From the NCBI GenBank assembly GCA_031826515.1, contig CP134536.1:384001-448000 (forward strand): a stretch of DNA of 64,000 bases, given 5' to 3'. The notes beneath the pieces are model-generated. The model worked only from the letters and a program-made list of their open reading frames with translations. It searched no databases and was not told where the DNA came from. Within the stretch, counting starts at the first letter, position 1. Each line of letters begins with the position of its first letter. This DNA comes from Flavobacteriaceae bacterium HL-DH10 (lineage in GTDB: Bacteria; Bacteroidota; Bacteroidia; Flavobacteriales; Flavobacteriaceae). Both the position numbers and the translations under genes were made by a program. This document shows positions 10,400 through 18,527 of the stretch, piece after piece.

Positions 10400-12010
10400 A
10401 TGAAAACCTCAAATTTCAAAATCCCTAAAATAATTCTTGCTGTGCTTACCATTTTATTTATGGGTGGAATATGTGCTTCAGCACAAACGAACAATATTAA
10501 AAACGACAGTTTTTGGAATACTCAAAACGGGGACCCCATTTACAGCCAGGGTGGCGGTATTTTTCAATTTCCACATCCCGAAACTGGAGAAATAAAATAC
10601 TTTTGGTATGGTGTACATTACAAAGAGGCCGAGCTTTACCGAGAAGATTATTCTACAACACAACCTCGTAATTCTTTCGAAGGTGTGACCTGCTACTCCT
10701 CTACCGATTTAGTTAATTGGAAAGCCGAAGGTCATGTATTAAAAAAAGAAGAAGTCTTTGATGGCTCACAACGAAGTTGGGGATGGCTGGGTCGTATGGG
10801 AGTCGCATATGTAAAAGAAACTAATCAATACGTATTGATAATTCAATACAACTCAAGTGTGCTTTTTGCTGTTGCAGATTCACCTTTGGGACCATTCAAG
10901 AAGCAACACCGAAAAGACATGACAAGTTGGATTGGAACTCCAAACACAGGAGACCAAACCGTATTTACCGATACCGATACCGAAAAATCTTATTTGGTTT
11001 ATAGCTATGGAAAAGGACGAAATAAAATTTACATTTCCGAGATAGGAATAAAAAACGACTCCATAACTTTATTAGACTACAAACAGGTTTTTAAAGGGGC
11101 TGGTCGTGAAGGAAACTGTATGTTTAAATACAAAGGCAAGTATTATATTGCAGCTTCACAGTTATATGGATGGGATGGATCATTGGCTTACTACTTAGTA
11201 TCCGACGATATTATGGGACCTTATCTCCCTACCAACGATATGCAGGTAATTCCAGGTGTAGAAGATGATTATGCCCACATTTCACAAACCGGATTTTTTG
11301 TCACAGTTAGAGGAAGCAAAGAAGAAACTGTAGTTTTCTGTGGTGATCGTTGGGCCGATTTTGCCGGAAATGGTTTAGGCTATAACCAATGGTGCCCGCT
11401 ATCGTTCAATGGCGATGTGCCTTATTTTAACTCGCTCAATTCATGGAATCTTGATGCCGAAACCGGTGAATGGGAAGTGGCAGACGACAACAACTGGGTA
11501 AACAACGCCAGCTTCGAAGCCGACAGAAAAGAAATGCCAAGTTCCAAAAAACCCGTACAAACCCGATTAAGAGGTTGGGAAACCACAATCATACAAGGTA
11601 CCGAAGTTTCACTAGAGCCAAATTCGCCAAAACTAAATCATGCAAATACCGAAGAAGAACGTAAAGTAGTAATTGGCGAAAGAAGTTTGAATATGAGCGA
11701 TCAGGTTGACTTTACGCGTCAGGTGCACCAGGTTATCTCTTCATCTCCGCACGTAGAATTTCCAAATGCTACTTATACTCTTACTGCAAAAATTAAAAAC
11801 AGTGGCAATTTCAATAAGCTTGAAATGTATGCTAAATCGGGTAAAAAGCATTTCAAGATAACTGTTAAAGAAGAAAATGATAACTGGGCAACCATTACTC
11901 TCGAAGGAATTAAAGTTAAAGATAACGAGGTTGAAATTGGTTTTCTTGCCGATGGAAAAGCTCGCGCTTTCTGCCTAGTTGATGATGTTACTTTATTAAA
12001 AGCAAATTAA
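10400..12010 (+). CDS. GH43-like enzyme (exo-beta-1,3-galactanase branch) with C-terminal beta-sandwich
   Basis: A 536-aa exported protein (signal peptide ending ICASAQ). The first about 350 residues are a GH43 propeller. The segment DPIYSQGGGIFQF replaces the usual strict base motif, and TGDQTVFTDTD plus GREGNCMFKYKGKYYIAAS match the layout of the exo-beta-1,3-galactanase subfamily (GH43_24 and relatives), whose members also lack the canonical base Asp. The last about 170 residues, from NNWVNNASFEAD, look like a CBM4/9/22-type carbohydrate-binding sandwich ending FCLVDDVTLL. It is 40 bases after the GH2 gene and probably in the same operon. The target is likely a beta-galactan backbone; the subfamily call is tentative. 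Confidence 0.75.
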   Translation: MKTSNFKIPKIILAVLTILFMGGICASAQTNNIKNDSFWNTQNGDPIYSQGGGIFQFPHPETGEIKYFWYGVHYKEAELYREDYSTTQPRNSFEGVTCYSSTDLVNWKAEGHVLKKEEVFDGSQRSWGWLGRMGVAYVKETNQYVLIIQYNSSVLFAVADSPLGPFKKQHRKDMTSWIGTPNTGDQTVFTDTDTEKSYLVYSYGKGRNKIYISEIGIKNDSITLLDYKQVFKGAGREGNCMFKYKGKYYIAASQLYGWDGSLAYYLVSDDIMGPYLPTNDMQVIPGVEDDYAHISQTGFFVTVRGSKEETVVFCGDRWADFAGNGLGYNQWCPLSFNGDVPYFNSLNSWNLDAETGEWEVADDNNWVNNASFEADRKEMPSSKKPVQTRLRGWETTIIQGTEVSLEPNSPKLNHANTEEERKVVIGERSLNMSDQVDFTRQVHQVISSSPHVEFPNATYTLTAKIKNSGNFNKLEMYAKSGKKHFKITVKEENDNWATITLEGIKVKDNEVEIGFLADGKARAFCLVDDVTLLKAN

Positions 12011-12109
12011 TTATTAACAATAAATCGTAATCTTATACAAAGACTCTAAATATTAGGAAGTAAAATAGCAATATCAGAAAAAATTATAACCAAACTGAAC
12101 GTATTAAAG

Positions 12110-12378
12110 ATGAATTCAAATACTGGTATTATTAATGTAATATTGATTGTACTCATTGGTTTTACCTTTCACCTGAATACAAATGCACAACCTACACGCT
12201 ATAATTTCAATCCCGATTGGAAATTGTATGTTGGCGATATAAACGGAGCAGAAAAAAACCAAGTTTTGATGATTCCGAGTGGAAAGAAATTACTCTTCCA
12301 TATGCATGGAATCAGGAGGAAGCCTTTATAAAAGAATATTGTTGATCTGTCAACAGGCATTGTCTGGTACCGGAAGAC
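12110..12378 (+). pseudogene. Decayed GH2 gene: signal peptide and start of sugar-binding domain only
   Basis: Starting at ATG 12110 there is a signal peptide (ILIVLIGFTFHLNTNAQ) and the GH2 opening YNFNPDWKLYVGD. After GAEK the frame breaks in an A7 run near 12252-12258. The neighbouring frame continues with SFDDSEWKEITLPYAWNQ, the expected GH2 sequence. A second break follows at the TGT TGA near 12342, after which DLSTGIVWYRK continues in a third frame. At 12379 the GH2 homology ends exactly where an IS-end remnant begins. The gene thus has two single-base indels and has lost about 90 percent of its length. Its position after the GH43 gene suggests it was the last enzyme of the operon. Confidence 0.85.
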
Positions 12379-12465
12379 TGGACTTGCAACAAAAAACTAG
12401 ACAATTAGTTAAATGACTAAGCTACTCATTTATGGTTATATATGTCTAGTTCAAATTCTATTTAA
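12379..12465 (-). mobile_element. IS3-family terminal remnant (copy A)
   Basis: The segment starting TGGACTTGCAACAAAAA is nearly the same as the one at 15581, including GACAATTAGTT, AACTAAGCT and the region around the transposase stop codon. Only the IS end and a few last codons remain. It lies in the same orientation as the copy at 15581 and truncates the GH2 pseudogene. Confidence 0.7.
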
Positions 12466-12492
12466 ACGTCAAACGAAACTATAAGTTTTTTA

Positions 12493-14487
12493 TCAATTAT
12501 AATTTTTGTGAAACTCAGGATATATTTTCATATGCTCATTGGTGGAACCATCTCTATTAAAAAGATTTCCCCAATGTGGAGAGGTTGCTTCCCATATAAA
12601 TGTCCCTAAACCTAATCCATTCGGCAGATTCTTCACGATGTCGTTGACTTCTTTTTTATGCTCTTTGTATTCTACAATAACGATTGGCTTTTTGTAGCGA
12701 TTAGCCAATTCAATCATGTTCGATTCCATATTATCTAAATTGCCATGCCATTCAGGATAATAAGATTGACCTATTATATCGAATTTTACATCGCGACTAA
12801 TAATTTTATCAAAGAACTTAACAGAGTTGCTTAAATCGTGTGCTTTAGCAATATGAACCATTAAATTAATGCTTGGATCAACGGATCGAACAGCAGCACT
12901 TGCACAACGTAATAGAACACAAAACGACTCAGCCGATTTTTCGGTTATTTTTCCACTTGGCCACAACATGCCATTATGGATTTCATTACCAATTTGAATC
13001 ATTTCAGGCCGTACCCCTTCATCAATAAACCTTTGCACTGTTTCCTGAGTGTAACTATAGATTTTTCCTTCTAATGCTGAGCCATGTAAATTAGACCATG
13101 CTGCTGGGGTGAATTGTTTTGCAGGATCGGCCCATGTATCACTATAATGAAAGTCCAATAGAAAATTCAAACCTACAGCTTTAATGCGTTTGGCCATTGC
13201 TAAAGTACTATCTATACCGCAATAGCCCTCTTTAGAATAACCATTCTCTGCAGTCGGGTCAACAAACAAACGTAATCGAATCCAATTAAACTTGTTGTCT
13301 TTTAGAATTCCCATAACATCCTTCTGAATGCCATTGTCTGAATACTTCTTTCCTCTGGCTTTTTCTTGTGGAACAAATGAAATATCAGCACCAATAATTG
13401 GCTTTTCAATATTTAATTTTCTATCAAAGGGAGGAGCGACAACTGGCTGAGTTTTTTGCTTTGAATAGTTGCTTCTAATCTCTTTGTAGATTGCAAATAT
13501 TTCGGTCGAAGCTTTTCCTTCACGATTGAAAAGAGCTCTACCTGGTTCCCATGCCATTGTACCATAACCTAAGCCATTTGGTACCGAACGCACAATGTCG
13601 TTAATAACTTTAATGTTATTCTTACCTGCACTATATTCACAAACACTAACTGGCTTATTGTAAGTAGCAGCAAGATCGTAAAGGTTTATTTTTAAATCGT
13701 TGTAAGTTCCGTGCCATTTTTCATAATACGACAAACCAACAATGTCGAATTCAGCTCCATATTTATTCATTTTATCAAGAAATTCACGGCAAAGTTTATT
13801 TTGACCACCTAAAGCAAGATGTACCATTAATTGTGCTCCTGGCAATATTTCACGAACGGCTTTCTGACCTGCAATGTAGAGGCCCATCAATGACTCCCAA
13901 TCTTCTTCGGTTGCATTGTCCATCACCTTAGCATCAGGCCAAACCATTCCATGACTTATTTCATTACCAACCTGCACAATGTCAGGAGCTACATTAGCTT
14001 TTACAAATTTATTTAAAGCGTCTTTGGTATGTTCATATAATTGGTTTTCGAGTGCTTCTTCTGTTAGTCCTTCCCAAGCCAAAGGTTTGAATTGCTTATC
14101 TGGATCGGCCCAAGTATCACTATAGTGAAAATCAAGCGTGAATTTCATCCCAGCAGCTTTTATACGCTTAGCCATGGCGATGGTATGGTCGAGATCACAA
14201 AAACCACCTTTTGAATAGCCGTTTTCAGCTTCAGGATTAACAAATATTCGGAGTCGAATATTATCAAAGTTATTTTCTGCCATAATTAAACAGATATCCT
14301 TTTTAACATTATTAGAATCATAATATGCAGCTCCTCTTGCTTCCATTTGAGGGATAAAGGAAATGTCGGCTCCAATACTAAAAGGAGAAGGTTTAGTAGC
14401 GCAACTGCTATTTAATAAAACAACCAACAAAAAAAATAAAAGGACAAGTACATTTGTTGGCTGAATTAAATACGACTTAGTTTTCAT
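12493..14487 (-). CDS. Tandem-domain GH53 endo-beta-1,4-galactanase lipoprotein
   Basis: A 664-aa protein with a lipoprotein signal (lipobox LLNSSC, Cys29), so probably anchored in the outer membrane. It contains two full GH53 barrels: residues about 36-345 and about 364-660. Each opens with GADISF(I/V)PQ, carries DFHYSDTWADP and holds both catalytic glutamates. These are acid/base Glu176 and nucleophile Glu284 in the first domain (VQVGNEISHG, SVCEYS), and Glu502 and Glu606 in the second (IQIGNEIHNG, VIVEYK). GH53 enzymes cut beta-1,4-galactan, the side chain of pectic RG-I and type I arabinogalactan. Two intact catalytic domains in one chain are unusual, because family members normally have one. 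The gene runs opposite to the GH2/GH43 operon and lies between two IS remnants. Confidence 0.92.
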   Translation of the reverse strand: MKTKSYLIQPTNVLVLLFFLLVVLLNSSCATKPSPFSIGADISFIPQMEARGAAYYDSNNVKKDICLIMAENNFDNIRLRIFVNPEAENGYSKGGFCDLDHTIAMAKRIKAAGMKFTLDFHYSDTWADPDKQFKPLAWEGLTEEALENQLYEHTKDALNKFVKANVAPDIVQVGNEISHGMVWPDAKVMDNATEEDWESLMGLYIAGQKAVREILPGAQLMVHLALGGQNKLCREFLDKMNKYGAEFDIVGLSYYEKWHGTYNDLKINLYDLAATYNKPVSVCEYSAGKNNIKVINDIVRSVPNGLGYGTMAWEPGRALFNREGKASTEIFAIYKEIRSNYSKQKTQPVVAPPFDRKLNIEKPIIGADISFVPQEKARGKKYSDNGIQKDVMGILKDNKFNWIRLRLFVDPTAENGYSKEGYCGIDSTLAMAKRIKAVGLNFLLDFHYSDTWADPAKQFTPAAWSNLHGSALEGKIYSYTQETVQRFIDEGVRPEMIQIGNEIHNGMLWPSGKITEKSAESFCVLLRCASAAVRSVDPSINLMVHIAKAHDLSNSVKFFDKIISRDVKFDIIGQSYYPEWHGNLDNMESNMIELANRYKKPIVIVEYKEHKKEVNDIVKNLPNGLGLGTFIWEATSPHWGNLFNRDGSTNEHMKIYPEFHKNYN

Positions 14488-14592
14488 AATATAAGATTAG
14501 TAATTAGTTATTTAAAAGTTACAATGTTTACATAAAAGTATTTATGCGAATTTTAACATGAAGTTGCTTAAGTTTAATGATATTTGTTCTTT

Positions 14593-15477
14593 CTATGGTA
14601 GGTTCTTTTTTTGAATGGTCCATATATCTGATTTAGCCAATTGACAAGGAGAACCTGAAAATAACTTTGCTGCTTCCTGATCACCTTTTAACTGCCATAA
14701 ATACCAAGCTGTTGCAACACGTGCAAATTCTCCGCCATAAGGTTGCATGTAAGTTCCTGCATGTCCGACATCCATATTAGCCACAAAAACTGGTACGTGG
14801 TTTATACGTTTATAATCATCCATACCATTTTTGTAAGCAATGTCTTTTTCTCCACCTAACAAATATAAAGTTGGAGTGTGAATTTTATCGAGCTGTGATT
14901 TTAATAGGGTCGGCATTCCTGGAATTCCAATTCCTGGAGGAGGTAGTATTCCACTGTTACATACAATCACGGTTTTGATACGAGGATCATCGGCTACAGC
15001 CAGTGTTTGCAAACCTCCGCATGACATACCACTTACAGCAATATTGTCGACATCTAACTTTTTGTAGTAAGGACTTCCTTTATCATTATTTTGGGCAATT
15101 GCCCAATTAATGGCATCCAACATTTGAGATGGCTGTGATTTCCCTTGTCCTTTTTCGCCTTCCTGCGGCATTGGACCAATTGCAATTACTAAGAAACCAT
15201 GAGAAGCCACTTCATTTAAAAAATTTAAATGTTCCCATGGTGAATTGGCACATGCTCCATTTCCCCAAGCTATAATTGGCAATCTATTTTCACCTTTAAA
15301 TACCTTTAAATTTTGAGGTCTGAACAACGTATGTGTTACAAGAGAAGGATCACTTTCCATAATTGCTTTAAATTCACCTGTTCCGCCATCTTCAATTAAC
15401 CTGAAAGATTTCTCTTGAGAAAGAGCATAATTAATCGATATACATATTATTAAAAAAGTTATAATTGATTTTTTCAT
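14593..15477 (-). CDS. Secreted alpha/beta hydrolase (chlorophyllase/dienelactone-hydrolase-like)
   Basis: A 294-aa protein with an N-terminal signal peptide (FLIICISINYALSQ). The likely nucleophile elbow is GMSCGG (Ser followed by Cys), an acid may lie in LGGEKDIAYK, and a His is in NMDVGHAGTY, the usual order for this fold. The opening IIAWGNGACAN and SHGFLVIAIGP resemble PAF-acetylhydrolase/chlorophyllase-like proteins that appear in glycan loci. It sits 105 bases upstream of the GH53 gene on the same strand and probably shares its transcript. A deacetylase or esterase acting on the same polysaccharide is likely, but the substrate is unknown. Confidence 0.78.
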   Translation of the reverse strand: MKKSIITFLIICISINYALSQEKSFRLIEDGGTGEFKAIMESDPSLVTHTLFRPQNLKVFKGENRLPIIAWGNGACANSPWEHLNFLNEVASHGFLVIAIGPMPQEGEKGQGKSQPSQMLDAINWAIAQNNDKGSPYYKKLDVDNIAVSGMSCGGLQTLAVADDPRIKTVIVCNSGILPPPGIGIPGMPTLLKSQLDKIHTPTLYLLGGEKDIAYKNGMDDYKRINHVPVFVANMDVGHAGTYMQPYGGEFARVATAWYLWQLKGDQEAAKLFSGSPCQLAKSDIWTIQKKNLP

Positions 15478-15580
15478 AAATACAGTTTAATTAGAATTTG
15501 CAGAGTAGAACAAAATTAATGTATTAACAGTTTTTGGATAATCTATATTGGACAGTTTAAAAAATAAAATGGACATGGAC

Positions 15581-15764
15581 TGGACTTGCAACAAAAACAG
15601 GACAATTAGTTGAATAACTAAGCTGCTAGTTTAAGGTAATACATCTCTAATTCAATTCCCTTATAGTTTTACTTACTAAAAAGGGATGTCTTCTATTATT
15701 ATTTTTCCAAGTTTCTATCCATCCAAAGATCAATAACTCCGCTTCTAATCTTAACTTATAATTT
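15581..15764 (-). mobile_element. IS3-family remnant (copy B) with transposase C-terminus
   Basis: On the minus strand 15764-15647 encodes the end of an IS3-type transposase: LRLEAELLIFGWIETW, then NNNRRHPFLVSKTIRELN and a stop at 15647-15649. This matches the usual C-terminal WYN-RRH block. The IS end TGGACTTGCAACAAAAACAG follows at 15581. The 5' part of the transposase is missing because another IS begins at 15765. It is a direct copy of the remnant at 12379. Confidence 0.85.
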
Positions 15765-15803
15765 TGACCCGTCCTGAAATAAGGCTACATAATTTTAAAC
15801 ATT

Positions 15804-16160
15804 ATGTACAAAAACGACAAAGTAATCAGACGGTATTCAGAACCTTTTAAACTGAAAATTTTAGACGAAATCACAACCGGCAAACTAAACAAAAACCAAT
15901 TGGGGAAACTCTATTCTATTGCACCAACAACCGTAAATGAATGGATCAGGAAGTACAACCGTAAAGACCTCATGAACACCAGAGTAAAAGTGGAAACAAA
16001 AGACGAAATATCTAGAATTAAAGCACTTCAAAAGGAAATTGAACAGCTTAAAAAACTACTCTTAAAAAAGGATCTGGATGCCTTGGTATTGGATTCTTAT
16101 CTGGAAGTAGCTGCAGAAGATCTGGGCTACAAATCTGTTGCTGAACTAAAAAAAAGCTAA
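15804..16160 (+). CDS. IS3-family transposase OrfA (helix-turn-helix)
   Basis: A 118-aa protein with an N-terminal helix-turn-helix of the IS3 OrfA/HTH_Tnp_1 type (VIRRYSEPFKLKILDEI, YSIAPTTVNEWIRKYN) and a Lys/Glu/Leu-rich leucine-zipper-like helix (IKALQKEIEQLKKLLLKK), the usual layout. It ends just after an A8 run (16148-16155). OrfB continues in the +1 frame from there, so the two parts cannot join by the standard -1 ribosomal shift. Confidence 0.92.
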   Translation: MYKNDKVIRRYSEPFKLKILDEITTGKLNKNQLGKLYSIAPTTVNEWIRKYNRKDLMNTRVKVETKDEISRIKALQKEIEQLKKLLLKKDLDALVLDSYLEVAAEDLGYKSVAELKKS

Positions 16161-17025
16161 GTATAAAGCCTTAATAAAGGCTAAGCAAAAAGCTAAGGGA
16201 TTTGCTTCTTTATCTACTATAACCCATTGTTTTGGGCTTAAACGCAATGCATACTATAAGTATAAAAACAGAGCTGATAAGCGTTTAAAACTAGAACAGC
16301 CGATTATTGAGATTATAATGAAAAGACGCAAATCCCTGCCTAGAGAAGGCGTGCGTAAACTGGTTAAATCATTAGATGATGAGTTTACCAAAGCTAACCT
16401 TAAAGTCGGTAGAGATACACTGTTTAATGTCCTTAGAAAACATCAAATGCTTACACTTAGAAAGAAATATAGTTCCAGAACAACAAACTCACTGCATCGT
16501 TTTTATAAGTACAAAAACATTATAAAAGATGTAGAGGTTTCTAAATCTAATCAGGTTTGGGTGTCTGACATTACTTATATAAGAACCGTAAAAGGATTTT
16601 GTTACCTAGCTTTAATAACAGATATGTATTCAAGGAAAATTGTGGGGTATGACCTTAGTGATAGTCTGGAACTAAACGGATGCGTGAGAGCTCTTAACAA
16701 GGCTATATATCAAGCTAAAAGCTTCAAAGGACTCATACACCATTCTGACAGAGGTATCCAATATTGTAGCAATGTATATACACAAATCCTGAAAAGAAAT
16801 AAGATAGATATCAGTATGACTGAAGAAAACCATTGTTATGAAAATGCCCTAGCAGAAAGGGTTAACGGGATTCTTAAAGATGAATTTTATCTCGACCAAA
16901 CCTTTACAAATATAGATCACGCGAAAAGAGCCACAAAAAATGCGATTAATTTATACAACGAAATAAGATTACACTTATCTTTAGATTTTAAAACACCGAA
17001 TATGGTATATAAATTATCAGCCTAA
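16156..17025 (+). CDS. IS3-family transposase OrfB (DDE integrase core), made as a fusion or from an internal start
   Basis: The frame is open from the end of the A8 run (16156) to 17025, 289 codons, with the HTH_21-like region first (LSTITHCFGLKRNAYYKY) and then the rve core. The DDE residues are in VWVSDITYI, LIHHSDRGIQY and NALAERVNG. The first internal ATG is at 16318 and would lose the N-terminal 54 residues, which are well conserved in style. An OrfAB fusion reading through the A run is therefore more likely than a separate start. A transcript with seven instead of eight As would join the two frames directly. Confidence 0.85.
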   Translation, partial: AKYKALIKAKQKAKGFASLSTITHCFGLKRNAYYKYKNRADKRLKLEQPIIEIIMKRRKSLPREGVRKLVKSLDDEFTKANLKVGRDTLFNVLRKHQMLTLRKKYSSRTTNSLHRFYKYKNIIKDVEVSKSNQVWVSDITYIRTVKGFCYLALITDMYSRKIVGYDLSDSLELNGCVRALNKAIYQAKSFKGLIHHSDRGIQYCSNVYTQILKRNKIDISMTEENHCYENALAERVNGILKDEFYLDQTFTNIDHAKRATKNAINLYNEIRLHLSLDFKTPNMVYKLSA

Positions 17026-17290
17026 ATTCAATTTTAACCTGTAGCCATATTTCAGGACAAAACATTTTAAATAATCATATAAAACTTTTAATTGTGTCAA
17101 TTAAAAAACCTTATTAAATATATGTTTTTAGGCTTTCATGCATAAAAAGAGTTATAATACTAAATATAATTTAATATTTTGTTGTTTTATTTGACAGATT
17201 ATCATACAATCGGTTGCGATATTTGCTTTTTTTGATTATGTTTATTCAAGATTACAATTATGTACAATTCTTCAATATAAAATCGATATT

Positions 17291-18484
17291 ATGAAACAAA
17301 TATTCTCGTGTTGTCTTTTAGTTGTCTTTTTATTGTCATGTAACAAGAAACAAGAGTACCATTTAGATATTCAATATGCTAATAGTTTGGTTGCAACACC
17401 AGTGGCTTTAAATATCCCAGATTTTGCTAATGAATCTTTATTTACTTTATATAATGAAAAGGAGAAAATACCTTATCAAATTGATAGTGCCAACAATAAA
17501 ATCTGGTTTGTACATCAACCCGCCAGATCTATCAATTACTTTATTGAGAAAAGGCAAGGTAATAGGGTTCCTGATAATATAATGAAGTTAAGAAAAAAGG
17601 AAGGTAGTCTCCAGTTACTCTTAGCAGACAATCCTGTTATACAGTATAGATACGAGATGCATTATCCGCCAACGGGCGTAGATTCTATATTTAGAAAATC
17701 GGGATATCTACACCCTGTTTTAACCCCCAAGGGCGATACGTTATCGCGAATTAATCCTCCAGATCATAATCACCATTACGGTATTTGGGGGCCATGGACA
17801 CATACGCAAATTGATACTACTCGTGTTGATTTTTGGAATCTTGTGGAAGCACAAGGAACCGTACTTTTTAAAGAGTTTAAATCAACTACAACTGGATCGG
17901 TGTTTAATGGCTTTAATGCGATTCAAGAGCATATAGACTTAAAAACTAAAAAGGCTCCTCAAATAGCTCTAAATGAAAGTTTAGAAGTTCGAGTTTGGGA
18001 TCTCGGTAGACCAGACCGTTACATGTTTGATTATAGCTCATCTTTTAGTTCACCATTAGAAAATGGTATTCTTTTTGAGGCATATAGATATGGTGGAGGT
18101 ATAGGGATGCGTTTTAATGAACATTGGAAAAAGGATAATTGTCAAGTATTAACATCTGAAGGAAAAACCCGTTTAGATGCCGATGGGTCTAATGCTCGTT
18201 GGGCTATTGTAAGTAGTCAAGACAGCAAGGGTGAAGGCGTTAATGGTATTTTATTTATGAGTTACCCAGAAAATAGAATGCACCCTGAACCAATGCGTGT
18301 ATGGCCTATAGATGCCAATGAAGGTCGGGGCGATATGTTTTTTGAGTTTTGTCCCATCCGTCATCAAGAATGGAAAATAGACCCAAATCAAACCTACAGT
18401 CTTAAATACCGTATGGTGGTGTTTGATGGAAAGTTAACAGCAAAAGAGGCTGAAGCTTATTGGCAGGCATTCGCCAAACCCTAA
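17291..18484 (+). CDS. DUF6807 (PmoA-like) family lipoprotein
   Basis: A 397-aa protein with a lipoprotein signal (LLVVFLLSCNKK; Cys at the end of LLSC). The family hallmark is the His-rich block HPVLTP then PPDHNHHYGIWGPWTH, plus RVWDLGRPDRYMFDY and GNILF-like core strands. DUF6807 proteins in Bacteroidota are usually found beside Gfo/Idh/MocA oxidoreductases and DUF1080 proteins in sugar-use clusters; their reaction is not firmly known to me. Here it is followed after 43 bases by an exported Gfo/Idh oxidoreductase, so the genes probably act on the same sugar or sugar derivative outside the inner membrane. Confidence 0.82.
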   Translation: MKQIFSCCLLVVFLLSCNKKQEYHLDIQYANSLVATPVALNIPDFANESLFTLYNEKEKIPYQIDSANNKIWFVHQPARSINYFIEKRQGNRVPDNIMKLRKKEGSLQLLLADNPVIQYRYEMHYPPTGVDSIFRKSGYLHPVLTPKGDTLSRINPPDHNHHYGIWGPWTHTQIDTTRVDFWNLVEAQGTVLFKEFKSTTTGSVFNGFNAIQEHIDLKTKKAPQIALNESLEVRVWDLGRPDRYMFDYSSSFSSPLENGILFEAYRYGGGIGMRFNEHWKKDNCQVLTSEGKTRLDADGSNARWAIVSSQDSKGEGVNGILFMSYPENRMHPEPMRVWPIDANEGRGDMFFEFCPIRHQEWKIDPNQTYSLKYRMVVFDGKLTAKEAEAYWQAFAKP

Positions 18485-18527
18485 GTAAAAAAAGCATTTA
18501 ATAACAATATTCAAAAATCAACAACAA

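Larger units (their letters stand above)
15765..17063 (+). mobile_element. IS3-family insertion sequence, near complete
   Basis: The left end starts TGACCC at 15765; a second copy at 21461 confirms this boundary because the two agree from that base on. Inverted ends are GTCCTGAAATAAGGCTACA (15771-15789) and, inverted, GTCCTGAAATATGGCTACA (17040-17058), one mismatch in 19. ATTT occurs on both outer flanks (15761-15764 and 17064-17067), a possible 4-base target duplication that is weak evidence in such AT-rich DNA. It carries orfA and orfB and has inserted into the older IS remnant ending at 15764. Confidence 0.88.
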
